Source: Litoditis marina (lineage: Eukaryota; Nematoda; Chromadorea; Rhabditida; Rhabditidae). From it: 64,000 nucleotides of DNA. Positions 1-12,700 of this stretch are shown here, in pieces; position 1 is the stretch's first letter, and every line of letters begins with the position of its first letter. The DNA lies in NCBI GenBank assembly GCA_964036275.1, contig OZ038438.1, forward strand, positions 7,074,978 through 7,138,977, read 5' to 3'. The notes under the pieces are model-generated. The model was not told where the DNA came from. It saw nothing but the letters and a program-made list of their open reading frames with translations, and ran no database searches. The position numbers and the translations under genes were made by a program.

Positions 1-148
1 ACGATCGCACAAGTTCCAGGAGAACTATCTCCTCTAGTCCCTTCTCCTTGTCATAGTCGTCGTAAATTCTACAAAAAGTATAAGTTGTTGTATTAATATT
101 TTTGAGTTTTCGTAGTTACGAAGTTGGTCTGACTGCCGTTAATTGCAG
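1..148 (+). other. intron tail at left edge of unc-89
   Basis: I see no coding sequence here. The stretch is AT-rich and ends in a TTGCAG acceptor at 143-148, so it reads as the 3' end of an unc-89 intron whose donor lies left of the window. Confidence 0.6.
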
Positions 149-3100
149 CCGATCGCGCGGGTCGCGACAAGGACGACGACCGTTATCCGCCGCGCTTCAA
201 CGTCCCCCTGTGGGATCGCAGAATCCCCGTCAACGATCCACTCTCCATCGAGTGTCACGTCGATGCAAAGCCGACGGCAGAGATCGAATGGTTCAAGGAC
301 GGTGAGTCCAATCACAATATCTTATGGAAAACATTTCTATAACAAACCGTATCAATCGAGTCAACTTCTGCAGTTTATCTAAATTTGTTTACAACCAAAA
401 CTGAGTCATTTTGTTCTCTCTTCTAGGATTTGTCAAGGCAATTCTCTATCAGAACATACTGCCTTATACAAATTACTCAGCAGAAGTGTTTAATCATTTA
501 AGACTTTTCACATAACGATATTCTTCGTGTTTTCAGGAAAGAAGATCGAGGCCTCGGATGTGTTCGAGATCCGCAACTCGTCTGACGGCGCGTGTCGCGT
601 CAGAGTGGCCCGTTTCACCGAGGAATACGTCGGCGTCTACATGTGCACGGCGAAGAACGAGCTGGGACAGGCCGACACCAGGTCCACATACTCTGTAGAA
701 GGTACGTGCCACCTGTAATTAAAGAACACCTGATCCATCTGAGAAACGTTTTAACAGTTTAATAGTAATATTAGAAATAAAAACGAAAAACTAGTAAACA
801 GTTATTTCATGATAACAACTATTTCAATCATTGTTATAGGTTGGTAAATTTTCGAGAGAAGGTTAAAAAATCGTTTATGGCTTCACCTCGAGTTGAATTC
901 GGTCGCTGAACATTTCGAATCAAAAAACGTGATGAATTTGTTTCTGACAAAACATTGAAGAGACATTGCAGTTATCGAGAAAGAAGAAGAAGTGCAGAAG
1001 AAGGAGTACGCTCCCCGCTTCAACCCCGGCTTGGAGGACAAGACTGTCAATGCCGGGCAACCAGTTCGACTCTCCTGCAGCGTGGATGCCATCCCAAGAG
1101 CAGCGGTGGGTGGAGATAAAAATACCGAAGTTTTATCAGTATGTTGATAGACAGTCATATATGAGAGATAGATAGTTGATTGCGAAACAGTTTATATATT
1201 AGGGCACAAACAATAGTTATCATGTCAGCGTCCTACTTCGCATTGCGCTAATTATTAGATCAAACTTCTGGTAAACATCAAGTTAAAAGAGTTCAGACGA
1301 TTAGTTTCGCTCAGCGTTTTTATATATGAACCTCGGCTAAAATCTGGCTGAACTTTTTGTGAGAAGAACCCACTTAATCCGTGAACAAGCACATATTTCT
1401 GTAACACGGTTTTCACGCGCATGTTTAACGTATCACGTGACTGCATACTCAGTACTTTTCAGGTCACGTGGTACAAAGACGGTTTGCCGCTTCGTTCTGA
1501 CACCAGAAGTACGATCGAATATTCTGAAGACGGATACTGTGTACTCAGCATCAACGACGCCGTGGAAGGTCAGTTTTGAAATTTTCATACTGAAACTTCG
1601 AGAAAAAAATGATAATATAGTGATAATAGGCTAGAAATACAGAATATCATCATATTTCAGGCGATGATGGTGCGTACCGTTGCGTGGCCACCAACCAACA
1701 CGGCAGTATCAACACCAGCTGTTTGGTCACCGTCAAGGTTCCCAAGACTGAGGTGAGTCCAACTTCTGCATTCCAGCCTTGTGATGAAATCAATAGTGAG
1801 AATTCCATTTTGAATTTCCTGTTTCAGGTCAAAAAGGAGGGCGAAGAGCCGTTCTTCACCAAGAACCTCGTGGATACCTGGGCCGATCGTGGTGATTCGT
1901 TCACACTCAAGTGTGCCGTCAAGGGAGATCCTTTCCCAGAAATCAAGTGGTCAGTAGAAAACTCAACGGAATAAAAGTCTGAAATCCTGGAATCAATGTG
2001 AACCTCATTTTTTGGACTCGCATTCATAGAGTGGTAGGACGCGCTGCTGCACAGTAGAAAACTGGAGTTACAGTATGCATGTGCCTCTGTTCCAGAGACG
2101 ATTCAACTTTCTACTTTAACAATATTTAACAAATATATTATTTTATAAATCTCTATTGAGTATACGCAGGTACCGCAACGGTCAACTGGTGCGCAATTCG
2201 CAGCGATGTGTTGTGGAAAACGCGGCAGACGGCTCGTGCACCCTGACCGTCAACGAATGCACCATGTCCGATGAGGGAGTGTACCGCTGTGAGGCCGAGA
2301 ACAAACTCGGAAAGGCCAAGACCCAAGCCACCGCCCACGTGCAGAGTAAGACTATTGATTTTTTTCACAAAAGTTAAAACTAAACTAAAGTGAATTATTA
2401 TAAATCAATTGGCTAGAAAATATACGTTTTTCTTGATCTTTACTATTCACTGTACATTGTGCGCGATTCGATTCGGATGATACTGATACGTGTAAAACAC
2501 ACATAATTCCGGAAACTTATCTAGATACATTTTATTTATGATTTCTCTATTGATTAAGCGGATATCTCTAGTTCCAATCGAAAACTTTTCAAATTTTCCC
2601 AATTTACGTGGTTGGTTGACGTGAGTGTTTCCAGTGGCTCTCGGAAAGAGCGACAAGCCGAAGGTGGAAGAGGGACAACCGCCACGATTCATCATTCCAC
2701 TCTCCGACCAAACAATTGTACTCGGAGGAATCATCGATCTGGAATGCAAGGTGACCATTTGTTTAAAAAGGTCAATTTAAATTAAAAATTTGTTTTGAAC
2801 ATATTTCTTTGGCTACCTGGACACGGATACAATACGTTGGGAAACAGCAGTAACAAACTCGGAACCTCTGGCTTTGGAAAACCTTTGTTTGATCGTTTTT
2901 GATTGATTTTATGTTATTTTCTCTTTTTAGGTAACCGGTCAGCCAATGCCTCAAGTTAAATGGTCCAAGGACGGTGGTCCCATCTGGGAAGACGCACGTT
3001 ACGACTGGCAGATTGAGGAGAGCAAGGTATGTACCAAATAGTTAATACCCGATTTTTATCTGAAACATTCCAAAACTCAAGCCCGGAAACTCTTGGACTT

Positions 3101-6100
3101 CAGTTTTTATTAGGGCTATTTGGGATTAATACGGTACTGATCTTCAACCGTCTTACATGATGGACAAACCGCACTAGCCCAGCATTTCGCTTTTGTATCG
3201 CTCTACGGCAGTTTTCAAACATCAAAGTACACGTTCCACTGACGTAGTATCGAAATTTTTGTACGTTATAGGCTGCTACCAGCTGTTCGTTGATTTATCT
3301 TTTTGCTCAGATCCTCTAAAGATTGAATTTCGAATGTTTTTAGGGCACCTACCACCTGCGCATCAAGAACGCGACGGTGAGCGACGAAGGAACATACCGC
3401 TGTGTGGCCACCAACGAGTCCGGCTCTTCTACCACAAAGGGCTTCATCCGTATTGACGGTAGGTCACGAGATATGATAACTATACAACACTCTACTATTA
3501 TTCGAACTCAAGCGTATCCATATGAAGTCCAGATGAGACTTCCGGTGAAGGTATTGAGGTTGTGTTCCAAGAAACAACAACTAAAATAGTAAAGTGTCAC
3601 TACCTAGGTCAAGCGAATGTATACACAAAATACTAGATTGATTGCGTTAACATATGAACCATTCAACTTGTTGGAACAGTCAGTCACCTATAGTTTCGGA
3701 GTACACAACTGGTTGAGAGAAATTGCATGTTCAGACGGACTGATGTCTGCGGCCGCCGCGCCGAAGAGCACTCCTCCCAAGATAACCATCCGACTGGGAG
3801 ACGCCCGAGCCACCGAGGGCCAGCCGCTCAAGTTCGAGTGCAAGGTCGAGGGATCGCCCCTACCGGAACTCACCTGGCACAAGGATGGCGCCCAGGTTAG
3901 AACTACAAACTACAAATATATTGCGTCGTTGCTATAAATATTTCACTAAGCTGCAAGCCAGTTATCATGTTCGATATGTACCTAAATTTTTCTGGCATAG
4001 TCAAGGTTAATTTTTTTTTGTGGTTTTACAACATTAAGAGTTAAGACATTAAGAGTCAATATTTTTGTAGGTTATCTAACAGAGGAAACTGTACTGAAAT
4101 TCTAACTAGTCAAAATGGTGACTGTGAAATAGAACAAAATAAAAATGAGAGGAAAATGATCATATTAAACATGCCTTTTCTGATTCCTGTTTTGTTCCAG
4201 ATTCAACCTTCTGACAGAATTCAAATCACGATGGGTCCCGACGGAACAGCTAGATTGGTCATTCCGGAATGTAATATGGATGACGACGGTGTGTTTTGAA
4301 GAAGAAAATCTGGTGGTCCTGACTCAAAGTTGCTGAGCTAAAGCCACAACATCTTTTATACCAATGGAACGAGAAAGAAAACATAGTAACAAAATTATAG
4401 CTATTGCCTACATAAAGAGAGGAGCATACTCTAGGCGTAACCAAATGCAATGTGTCGAACGTGTTGTGTCGGACATTCTGCTGTTGTATTGTCTCGGCAT
4501 TGATTTGTTCCGTATTGCAACATATATACGAAAATTAGAATATACAAATAGAACACCACTGGTTTCAGGTATCTACCGTGTGATCGCCACCAACCCTTCC
4601 GGCTCCACCCACGACAAGGGAAATGCCGTCGTGAAGAGAAAGCCCACGGATACCGGAAGACGGTCAGTCAGAGCATTTCCAATGATCCTATATTGGATGG
4701 GTTGTGAATTTGTTGTTAATAGGAACACGTTAAACACGTGAAACGTGAAAATGAAATCCTTGAAGCAAGATGGTGAATTAGTAGTGTTCTTTGGTTCTCA
4801 ACTGTAACATGATACAAGCCTTCACTTTGGAATGTTGTTTTTCGTTCCTTTGGAGGTAAAAGGTATTTTCAATATAATCTGTTCAGATCCGCCGAGCGTG
4901 AGACGTTCGATGCCAACAAAGCACCCAAGTTGTTGCAACCACTCGAGAACGTTAAGGTATGTATCCTGAAGTTAAATTTCAGTTGTTCAAACTTTCAAAT
5001 TACAATTGCATTGAAAAACTATGAAAACGAAAGGGAAACGGAAATCATACATTGTTTTCTAGGTTCCCGAGAAGGAAGGAATACGACTACAGTGCAAGTT
5101 CTCCGGTGATCCGAAACCTAGTATCAAATGGTTCAAGGATGGAGAGCGCGTCTTCCCATACGGCCGTCTTCAGCTGGTGGGTATACTCTCACTCTCACAC
5201 AACTATAGAAAGAGATCAAATATTTGTTGTAGTTTGATCTCAATGTACGCGATTACTCAGGAATTTCGACCGGAAAGCATGGGGATCAAATTACAAACAC
5301 TACGGGTAGAGCAACATAAAACTTATACGCTTGCTTTGGTTAGAGCCACCAACTAGATCAAAACAAACATGTAAACATATCACATTTGGGTTGAGTCACA
5401 CATCTGATCCGAAACAGAGCAGAACCACTTGATCATGCTTCAATTTCATATTATATCGGTGGTCGCGAACACTCAGAGAGATTATCTTATAAAGTGAACA
5501 ATTTACTTGACTCTAACCATATTCATCCGAATTGTGATCGAATCTCTTCCACGTAATAAGTTATTGATTTCAGCTAGACAGAACTCAGCAGAGTTTCGAA
5601 TATAACTTATATTACAAACAACTATGTTTTTTCACGTTATCTTCAGAATGAGCTACCAGACGGAACCTGCGAGCTGGTGGTACCATCAGCAGCCAGACAG
5701 GACGCGGGAGGATACCGCTGCGTGGCTGAGAACACGTACGGTACCGCCAGAACCACATGCGATGTTAATGTCATATGTGAGTAGCGAGATGGAATTGTTG
5801 TAGTTGTGCGAGACGCATCAGGGGAGAGGTTATCGTAGTTGTCCTTCTGAAACTCTAAAGCCTTCCAATGAAACGATAGCCAAACATCAACATCCCAGTC
5901 CTCATTGTGTCAGTTCCAGTACAATAGTATTTATCAACTATATACTCAAATTATATACATTTATCGACTGAGTAGAAAAAGCGTTTTTTCATCATTATTG
6001 TGATGGAACGTTTCTCACGGTTCATTGTTTTCAGTGAAAGAGCGCAAGCCTCGTGAAATAGACACCAGCAGTGCTGGAAAGGCGCCAGGTTTCACAATCC

Positions 6101-6745
6101 CGCTGACGATTCGAAGAGCGAAGCCGGGAGATACCGTCACCTTCGAATGCCTTCCTTTCGGAACTCCGTTCCCAACCATCAAGTGGCTCAAGGTGGGTGT
6201 TTTTCTTTTGATTCGGAGAGAAAACTGTATTTGTATTGGGTTTTATTAATATATAGAAATAAACTAAATTAAATTTAACTAAGGTGGATTTTGGGGTCTA
6301 GAGCTTAATGGGCTCTCAACCTATTAAGTGCATTGGCTTAATAACAATCCACAATCATTTCACCTTTCAGTTTTTTTGGGTGCGCAAAGTTTACACAACC
6401 CGTGTGCAAACCACATGCTCAAGCTGAAAAAACCACCACTTATAATCAATATGAAAATAATAAAAACATTTAATTATCGATTACTTGTCCAGGACGGCCT
6501 GCAACTTGTGGGCGACGACAAAATCAAGATTGAGGCAGCCGAAGACGGTACTCAACGTCTGATTCTGAGCAAAGTCGACTTTTTCTCGGAGGGATACTTC
6601 AGGTGAGAAAAAGCAATGATTTTCGTTGTTTATCATGTGATGATAGTTTATAAATGTCATTTTGTTAATCAAATGTTCGGTTTCAGATGCGTGGCCACCA
6701 ACGAACATGGAACTGCGTCCACCAAGGCGGAGTTGTGTATTGACG
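149..6745 (+). other. unc-89 Ig domains 1-7 of the window (exons 1-19)
   Basis: There are seven tandem I-set Ig domains, each coded by two or three exons. Exons: 149-301, 537-701 (Ig1); 972-1105, 1463-1568, 1661-1752 (Ig2); 1828-1949, 2170-2345 (Ig3); 2635-2750, 2931-3026, 3344-3458 (Ig4); 3735-3895, 4201-4288, 4569-4662 (Ig5); 4887-4956, 5063-5176, 5647-5776 (Ig6); 6035-6192, 6493-6602, 6687-6745 (Ig7). Each shows the B-strand Cys, the C-strand Trp (WFKDG, WYKDG, WSKDG and similar) and the D-x-G-x-Y-x-C motif of the F strand. Ig5 is an exception: the F-strand Cys is Val (YRV), so no canonical disulfide is possible. That is tolerable in a cytoplasmic muscle protein. Short linkers rich in Lys and Glu separate the domains. 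Confidence 0.9.
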
Positions 6746-9700
6746 GTCAGTGACTATTTGGAATTTACGGGATCCTTTAGTTACCGTCAACCTTTCTGTA
6801 CAGTACTTTACGATTTTCAACACAAACGCGCACTGATGCTTGTTTAGTACGGTGTACAACTGTTGAAGTTACTGTTTCGAGTAGGTCAATTGTCTTATAG
6901 ATCCGGTACCCCAGTTTACTTTCACCTATGGAGGTTTATCTTCCCATCAAGCTGCCAGCGACTGGAAGTCTTTTGTATTGCGCAGAAAACACATGAAACA
7001 CTTTAGTTATGGGAACAACAACAACAATAACAACTGCGCTGATCATACTTGGCTGAAAGCGCAATAAAGTTATACGAATTAGCACTACTTGTGAACATTA
7101 TATGCTCACATAGGACAGATTGATAGTTATGGTTCTTGGGGGAATATATTACTATTAAATAATAATAATAAAGATAATATTAATAATAATAATATATTAT
7201 CATGGTTTGAATTTGCAAACTGCGACCGCGTGGAACTGGGAGAGTATCCTGTCCGCGTAGTGATTGATCCATTTTCCTCTCCTGTTCATAACCAGAACAG
7301 CCAGCGCCCGTTTGCCATAGGGCATGCCCCGGTCCCAGTTCTGGTAGCCGAAATCAGCCCCTGCAGAACAGATAATTACCAAATTTGTAGTCTAATCCCT
7401 TGACACAGCAGTATTTCTTGTAAGCACTGGAATCGAACTACAAGCACATCAGAGGCAGGACATAATGAGACGTACTACCGTAAACGAACCTTCCCTAATT
7501 GAAATACAAGTGAGATTGAGAATTAAATTACTACTAACATAAAGATGATTTATACCAATTTTGTTGTTCTAATCAGAAGACATACTCTTTATTACCCTCT
7601 TTCGTGACGGAATCTCAGTAGAAAGCAGTGTATACAGTAACCTGCCGCCTCAAACTTAGCTAATCGCACGCACCGTCCATCCAATGCCACCTGTTGCCGT
7701 TGTTCGATCTCCCGAATCCTCCGAGCATCACAAAGTCAAAATTTGGCTTTTTGTCCTGTACCAGTTGCACTATGAACTCGTTTTCCTTCTCGCTGGAAAT
7801 GCTGGCTAGCATGGCATCTTGGTTGTGGTGATAACCTGAAGAGTACGAAATGAATGGGTAATCTAGGTTCAGCAATGAGTGTCTCAAACTTGAGTTCAAT
7901 CATACTCAGTCCACTTTAAATAGAGCAGGAAGTTTCCAGTTCCCTGAAACTGGATCCAATTGTATGGAGTTGAAACAGGTGGTAATTAAAATAAAATTTA
8001 GTTCACAATATAGAATATAACATTGATTAACTCCTTCATAGAAATAAATAATTCACCTAGCTGAAAGCAACGATTATCCGCGTCTAGAATGGTCATATTA
8101 GTGCGGGTGACTGTCCTGGAAACAAGTATCGATGACGCAAGATTTGATATTAGCCACCTAAATAGGTGGCTGAGAATAGAGTGTAAAAAACCCTTTAAAT
8201 AAGTTAAATAACAAAAATCAACTAGAAAAAGCTGCATTCAAACTAGTACGCTCACCTGTAGCAGGCGCCAGTTTTATTATAGTATATCCAGTGTTTTGGA
8301 CAGTGCTTCTCGTACTGGCGGTGAAGTTTCTTCTCACAGATTACGGTAGCTTTATCGGAACAGGCTGCGTTGCGCCATTTTCCGTCAGACGTGATCTGAA
8401 CGCATTTCTGTCTTCTTCCCACCAGTGAAGCTCCATTGCCAGCATCCCAGTTCGTGAAACGAACGATTTTACCTGAAAACATGCGATTCCGTTTGAGTAT
8501 TTTGCTACTCCAGAGACGAATTCATGAGCTACATAACAGGAAATAGTATAGAGGTCAACATTTGAAGTAGCTAATAAGAATATATAAATAATAATAATAC
8601 TGTAGCTTATATACGATAACACTTAAAAGTACCGTTGGGCCATCTGAAGACGAATCCAGGGGCGAAGAGGCCAGCAGAACTGTCGACTATGTCGAACCGG
8701 GCGCGCGCATCTAGCCAGCCGAGTGACTCTCGTCGCATTATGCCTGTCAATAACATAGGTTACACTGCCACACCAATCCTTTGCTCAATTTGGCGAGTAA
8801 GTCTGAGAATGGGAAACAACTATGGCATTCTTTTTCATGCGAATCCGTTGATTAAAACACATTGACTCAATATGGCAAAAAAACTAGAGTGAGAGTGAGA
8901 AACAAGTATATAAGTTGAGAATTCGACGATTCTGGAGGGAATTTCAAAGCGTTACCAGCGACAAAACTGTTCTCCCCCTCACACTCGACACGAAGTAGAT
9001 GCGAAGTGTCGTCGAGGCGGTGACAGAACTGATGGCCTTGAATTTGACTCATTTTGCGAGCCGACAAGAAATAACACGATCGGGCTGACGAGTCATGCTG
9101 CCAGCCTGTAAAATTGGTCAAATTCTCGCGATACGAACTGACAACGTTAATTGAACTTCTCTTATATTTGTCTCACCATGCTGGCCAATAATAAAGGAAG
9201 GGGGGGGTGAAAGTACACATCTAAAACAAAGATTGGGGAAATAGGTGATCCCTAGAATAACTTTGTAACCTGCCTTTCGGACTTGCTCTTAAATAACTTA
9301 ACTAAATTAATTAACTCTTAAATAACTTTGTAACTTGCCTTTCGGACACGTTTGCTGGACAGCGTAAACGAAGCTAATGAAGTAGCAGGAGCAGAAAAAC
9401 AGCCAGTGCATCATATGCAATCAGCTACAGTGGAGATACATGTAATACTGTAGTTGGGCTGCTGCAATCGTTTCTTTCATTATTATTTTATTATTTCTAG
9501 GAGATCGATCTCGCGTCAGTCGCCCTGTTCTGGAGGAGGAGAAGGAACCAGAAGAGAGCAAACCGAGAATCAGACGAGGACTGCACAACATGAGCATTCA
9601 CCAGGTGAAACATTCACGTACTCTCACTTGATTTTTTTCCCTAGTCTCATTACTGTCACGTGACTTGAAAAAATTATCTTTAATTGCTAGGTTCGTGCAA

Positions 9701-12700
9701 CTTACGTTTTAAAAACAAAAGCTTCATGAAAACAAAAGGAATAGCCCGAAAACTGAAGACAAACATGATTAAAGTATTCTCACAATTGATGATTGTAGTT
9801 TGTTGGCGAATACGTTCAGTTTACATGGTTCACTAAAGTGTACACAAAGTGTGGGTTGAGTTTTGGGGCGAAAATGTTATTGGACTTGGTTTTGTGAGAA
9901 CCGCCACGGGTGATTGGACAAACTTGTCAGACAGGACACTTCTGCCTCGCTAATATAGATTAAACTACGTCACACTCCAAATTCGGTGAGGAACGCGGAT
10001 GTAACTTGCCAAGAGACTGCAACTCTGAAACGTTTTCGAAACCTAAAGAACCGGACTCGTTTCTCTCTGATGCAATTTGACCTGTACAGTACAGTTTATT
10101 TCAAAAATTACCATAGATTTTCCACGCGATTTTCGCATTTGGAACATGAAACACCGAGCAAACTACAGGCTAAATCAACGCTCATATTAGACCCTTGCGG
10201 TTTTAGGTTGTTTTGGGTTACCCTATAAGCATACATGGAAAAGACTACAAGAATAGGGACAAATATATTGGGGGGGGGGCTGGACTTTGCCATTTCGAGC
10301 CGCAGACTCGGTAACATTACGAAACTTAAGTATGTGAAAGGATAGGGGCGTTGGTAGAAAAAATAGGTGAATGGTGGTTGAGTTCTCGATGGAGGTGTTA
10401 CTCATTCGAGCTGAAAGAATGACACAAATAGACCACGCAATGAGTCACGCTGGTGACGTTCGGCTTCCTTCGGAGTTCCGCAATCTAGAAGAGCCACGAA
10501 ACACGTTTAACATTCACATCAATAATTCAAACACTACTTATGTATTTTGATAAATATATTATTTGCATTATTATCATATTTCAGGGCAGCGTTGTGGAGA
10601 TGATTGTCTGCGCTACTGGCTGGCCCACACCTACAGTCAAATGGTACAAGGTGAGGAACTGCAAGCTATTACAATTTGGTTCATAATCTAATGAGAAAGT
10701 GAAAGTGGAAGAGAAAGTAAGAGAGAACGAGGGAGAGAGAGAAAGACAGAGAGCGAGAAAGAGAGGGAAGGAGAGAGAACGAGGTAGACAGATTTCTCGC
10801 AGACTATGGTAAATGCAGACAGTTAACTGAATGAAAGGTTGGTAACATTGGGACTATAGGGTCTGGTTATTAAAAAGAATATTGATAATATTCATTCAAA
10901 GAACGGAGAAGAGATTGTTACCGACGGACCGGACGGAAGACGGGTTACGTTCACGGATGAACGAGGAATACATCACCTGGTTATCCTGAACAGGTATACA
11001 ATTATTTCACAAACCAAATCATAATCCCAGGATAAAATGACACTTTACCTAGAGGCAACACAATTGTGTTGTGCTTCAATCTTGGATAACAACATTTTTA
11101 GGTCCAATTGTTACGTTTCTGATTCATGTTCTTTTAGTTGTAGTCTAGATTCTTCAAACTTGGCGATCTATGACGATACTAAAAACATAGTACCTGAGCT
11201 TTTCAGTGATCCTGAGGACGAGGGAGAATACTCGCTGGAGGCCACAAACAAACTGGGCTCCGCTCGCACCGAAGGATCATTGAACATCATTCGCCCGAGA
11301 GGCGCCGGTGGTCCTGACGATCGGTAGGTATAGGCTTCGCTCTGACCAGAGCAGGTCAATACGGTGTTTCTTGCTTTATCCTGCTGTGTTTGTAGTTTGA
11401 TCCCGTCATGGAAAATTAGAAAAGTATGGTGTGTATCGGGTTCAGACTACTACTCATCTATGGTAGTCCCCAATAGTATGCTCCATTATGGACAACTAAA
11501 TATTCGTTTTCCAGTAGATTGCTCATGAAACTTAACAGAGTTTTCGCATTCAGATTCCATGCAACGAGATCAAATTACAAACACGGCAGAGCGAAATAAC
11601 CTGCCCGTGTTGCCTAGAACTAAATGTAGTTGAAAAAATATGTTCTAGTTTCGTGTTTATTATTGGAAATATTCTCGAGAAAAAGTGTATTAAAACTGTA
11701 ATTATTGATTGAATGGAGCATACTTTCCAGGGGTGGTATGCCATTCCCTCCAGGATTCGTGCGTCAACTGAAAAACAAACATGTATTCAATCACATGCCT
11801 ACCATATTCGACTGTCTGGTAGTTGGTTACCCCGCTCCCGAGGCGAGTTCACATTTCATTTTTCATACGCAGCTCTCGAAAAATCCCTTAGTTCGTCAAA
11901 TCTTCAGTACAAGTTGTTTTTGATAAGAGTCAATTTAGATGTTGTGCATGCTTCACGCCTCAAGACATTGTTTGTTTTACCGACAACTCGTGTGGACTTT
12001 CACCATAACTAGCTGTCACTAAACTTGGCGCGCACTTCATCTGAGCTTGGACTGAACCGATTCAATGTATATTTACGACAACTTTGAAAAATAGAGAGAA
12101 AACCTCAATCATGAAACGCAAAAAGACAAACCCAAAGATTCGTTTCTGTTGAATGCAGACAACTGGTTTTAACTTCGGCATTTTAGGTGGAATGGTTCCA
12201 CAACGGAAAGAAGATCACACCCGGAGGACGGATAAAGATTCAGGTAGCACATAAAATCAACAATTACCAAAAACTCAATTTTATTATAATATAATCAATA
12301 TAGGAACAGCTAACATAAATAATCAATAATTACCATAGAAACTGCTTGATTTTCGGAGGAAGCAGTGTTTCGAGAACATTTTTCAATTTCCATTTCTGTT
12401 CGAAAAACTTTCCCATTCACTGTGATTCGTTCTAGTCATGCGGTGGTGGTTCTCATGCCATCATTCTGCTGGACACCACATTGGACGATGCCGGAGAATA
12501 CGTTGCCGTCGCAAAGAACTCGCACGGAACCGCTTCGTCGTCGGCAATTCTCGACGTCACTGGTACCACTTATATTTGTATAGCAAACTTCAATCGTGAA
12601 ACCACTTGCAATAACCTCTACCAGTGATTATATATTTCTAATAATATAAAACGTAACTTAATCAGTTGGAAACCATTTTCAGTTCCGTACCTGGATAACA

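Larger units (their letters stand above)
6746..9500 (+). other. unc-89 intron 19 hosting a nested gene
   Basis: This 2,755-nt intron joins phase 1 to phase 1 between Ig7 and Ig8. Its content on the minus strand is the C-type lectin gene at 7200-9414. The remaining sequence at 6746-7199 is AT-rich. It includes a run of AAT-type triplets at about 7155-7199, just beyond the lectin stop codon, and I see no coding sequence there. Confidence 0.85.
9501..12562 (+). other. unc-89 Ig domains 8-9 (exons 20-26)
   Basis: Exons are 9501-9604, 10585-10650, 10902-10993, 11207-11323 (Ig8) and 11731-11842, 12187-12243, 12436-12562 (Ig9). Both have the C-strand Trp (VKWYKNG, VEWFHNG) and the D-E/A-G-E-Y signature. 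The usual F-strand Cys is replaced, though: YSL in Ig8 and YVA in Ig9, so neither can form the standard disulfide. Exon 24 ends GAG/GCGAGT, a GC donor; the continuation at 12187 (VEWFHNG after PAPE) shows the junction is right. Ig8 is preceded by an acidic, basic-ended linker (EEEKEPEE). Confidence 0.87.

Noticed and set aside
8635..8865. Plus-strand frame over lectin exon 3
   Set aside because: It is antisense to a phase-consistent minus-strand exon (8743-8633).
7200..9414. Lectin exons considered as decayed pseudogene fragments
   Set aside because: Seven exons close in phase with a signal peptide, two complete domains and a single stop, with no frameshift.
10690..10792. CRISPR-like or tandem array
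   Set aside because: The purine tract has no regular repeat and spacer structure, and the genome is eukaryotic.
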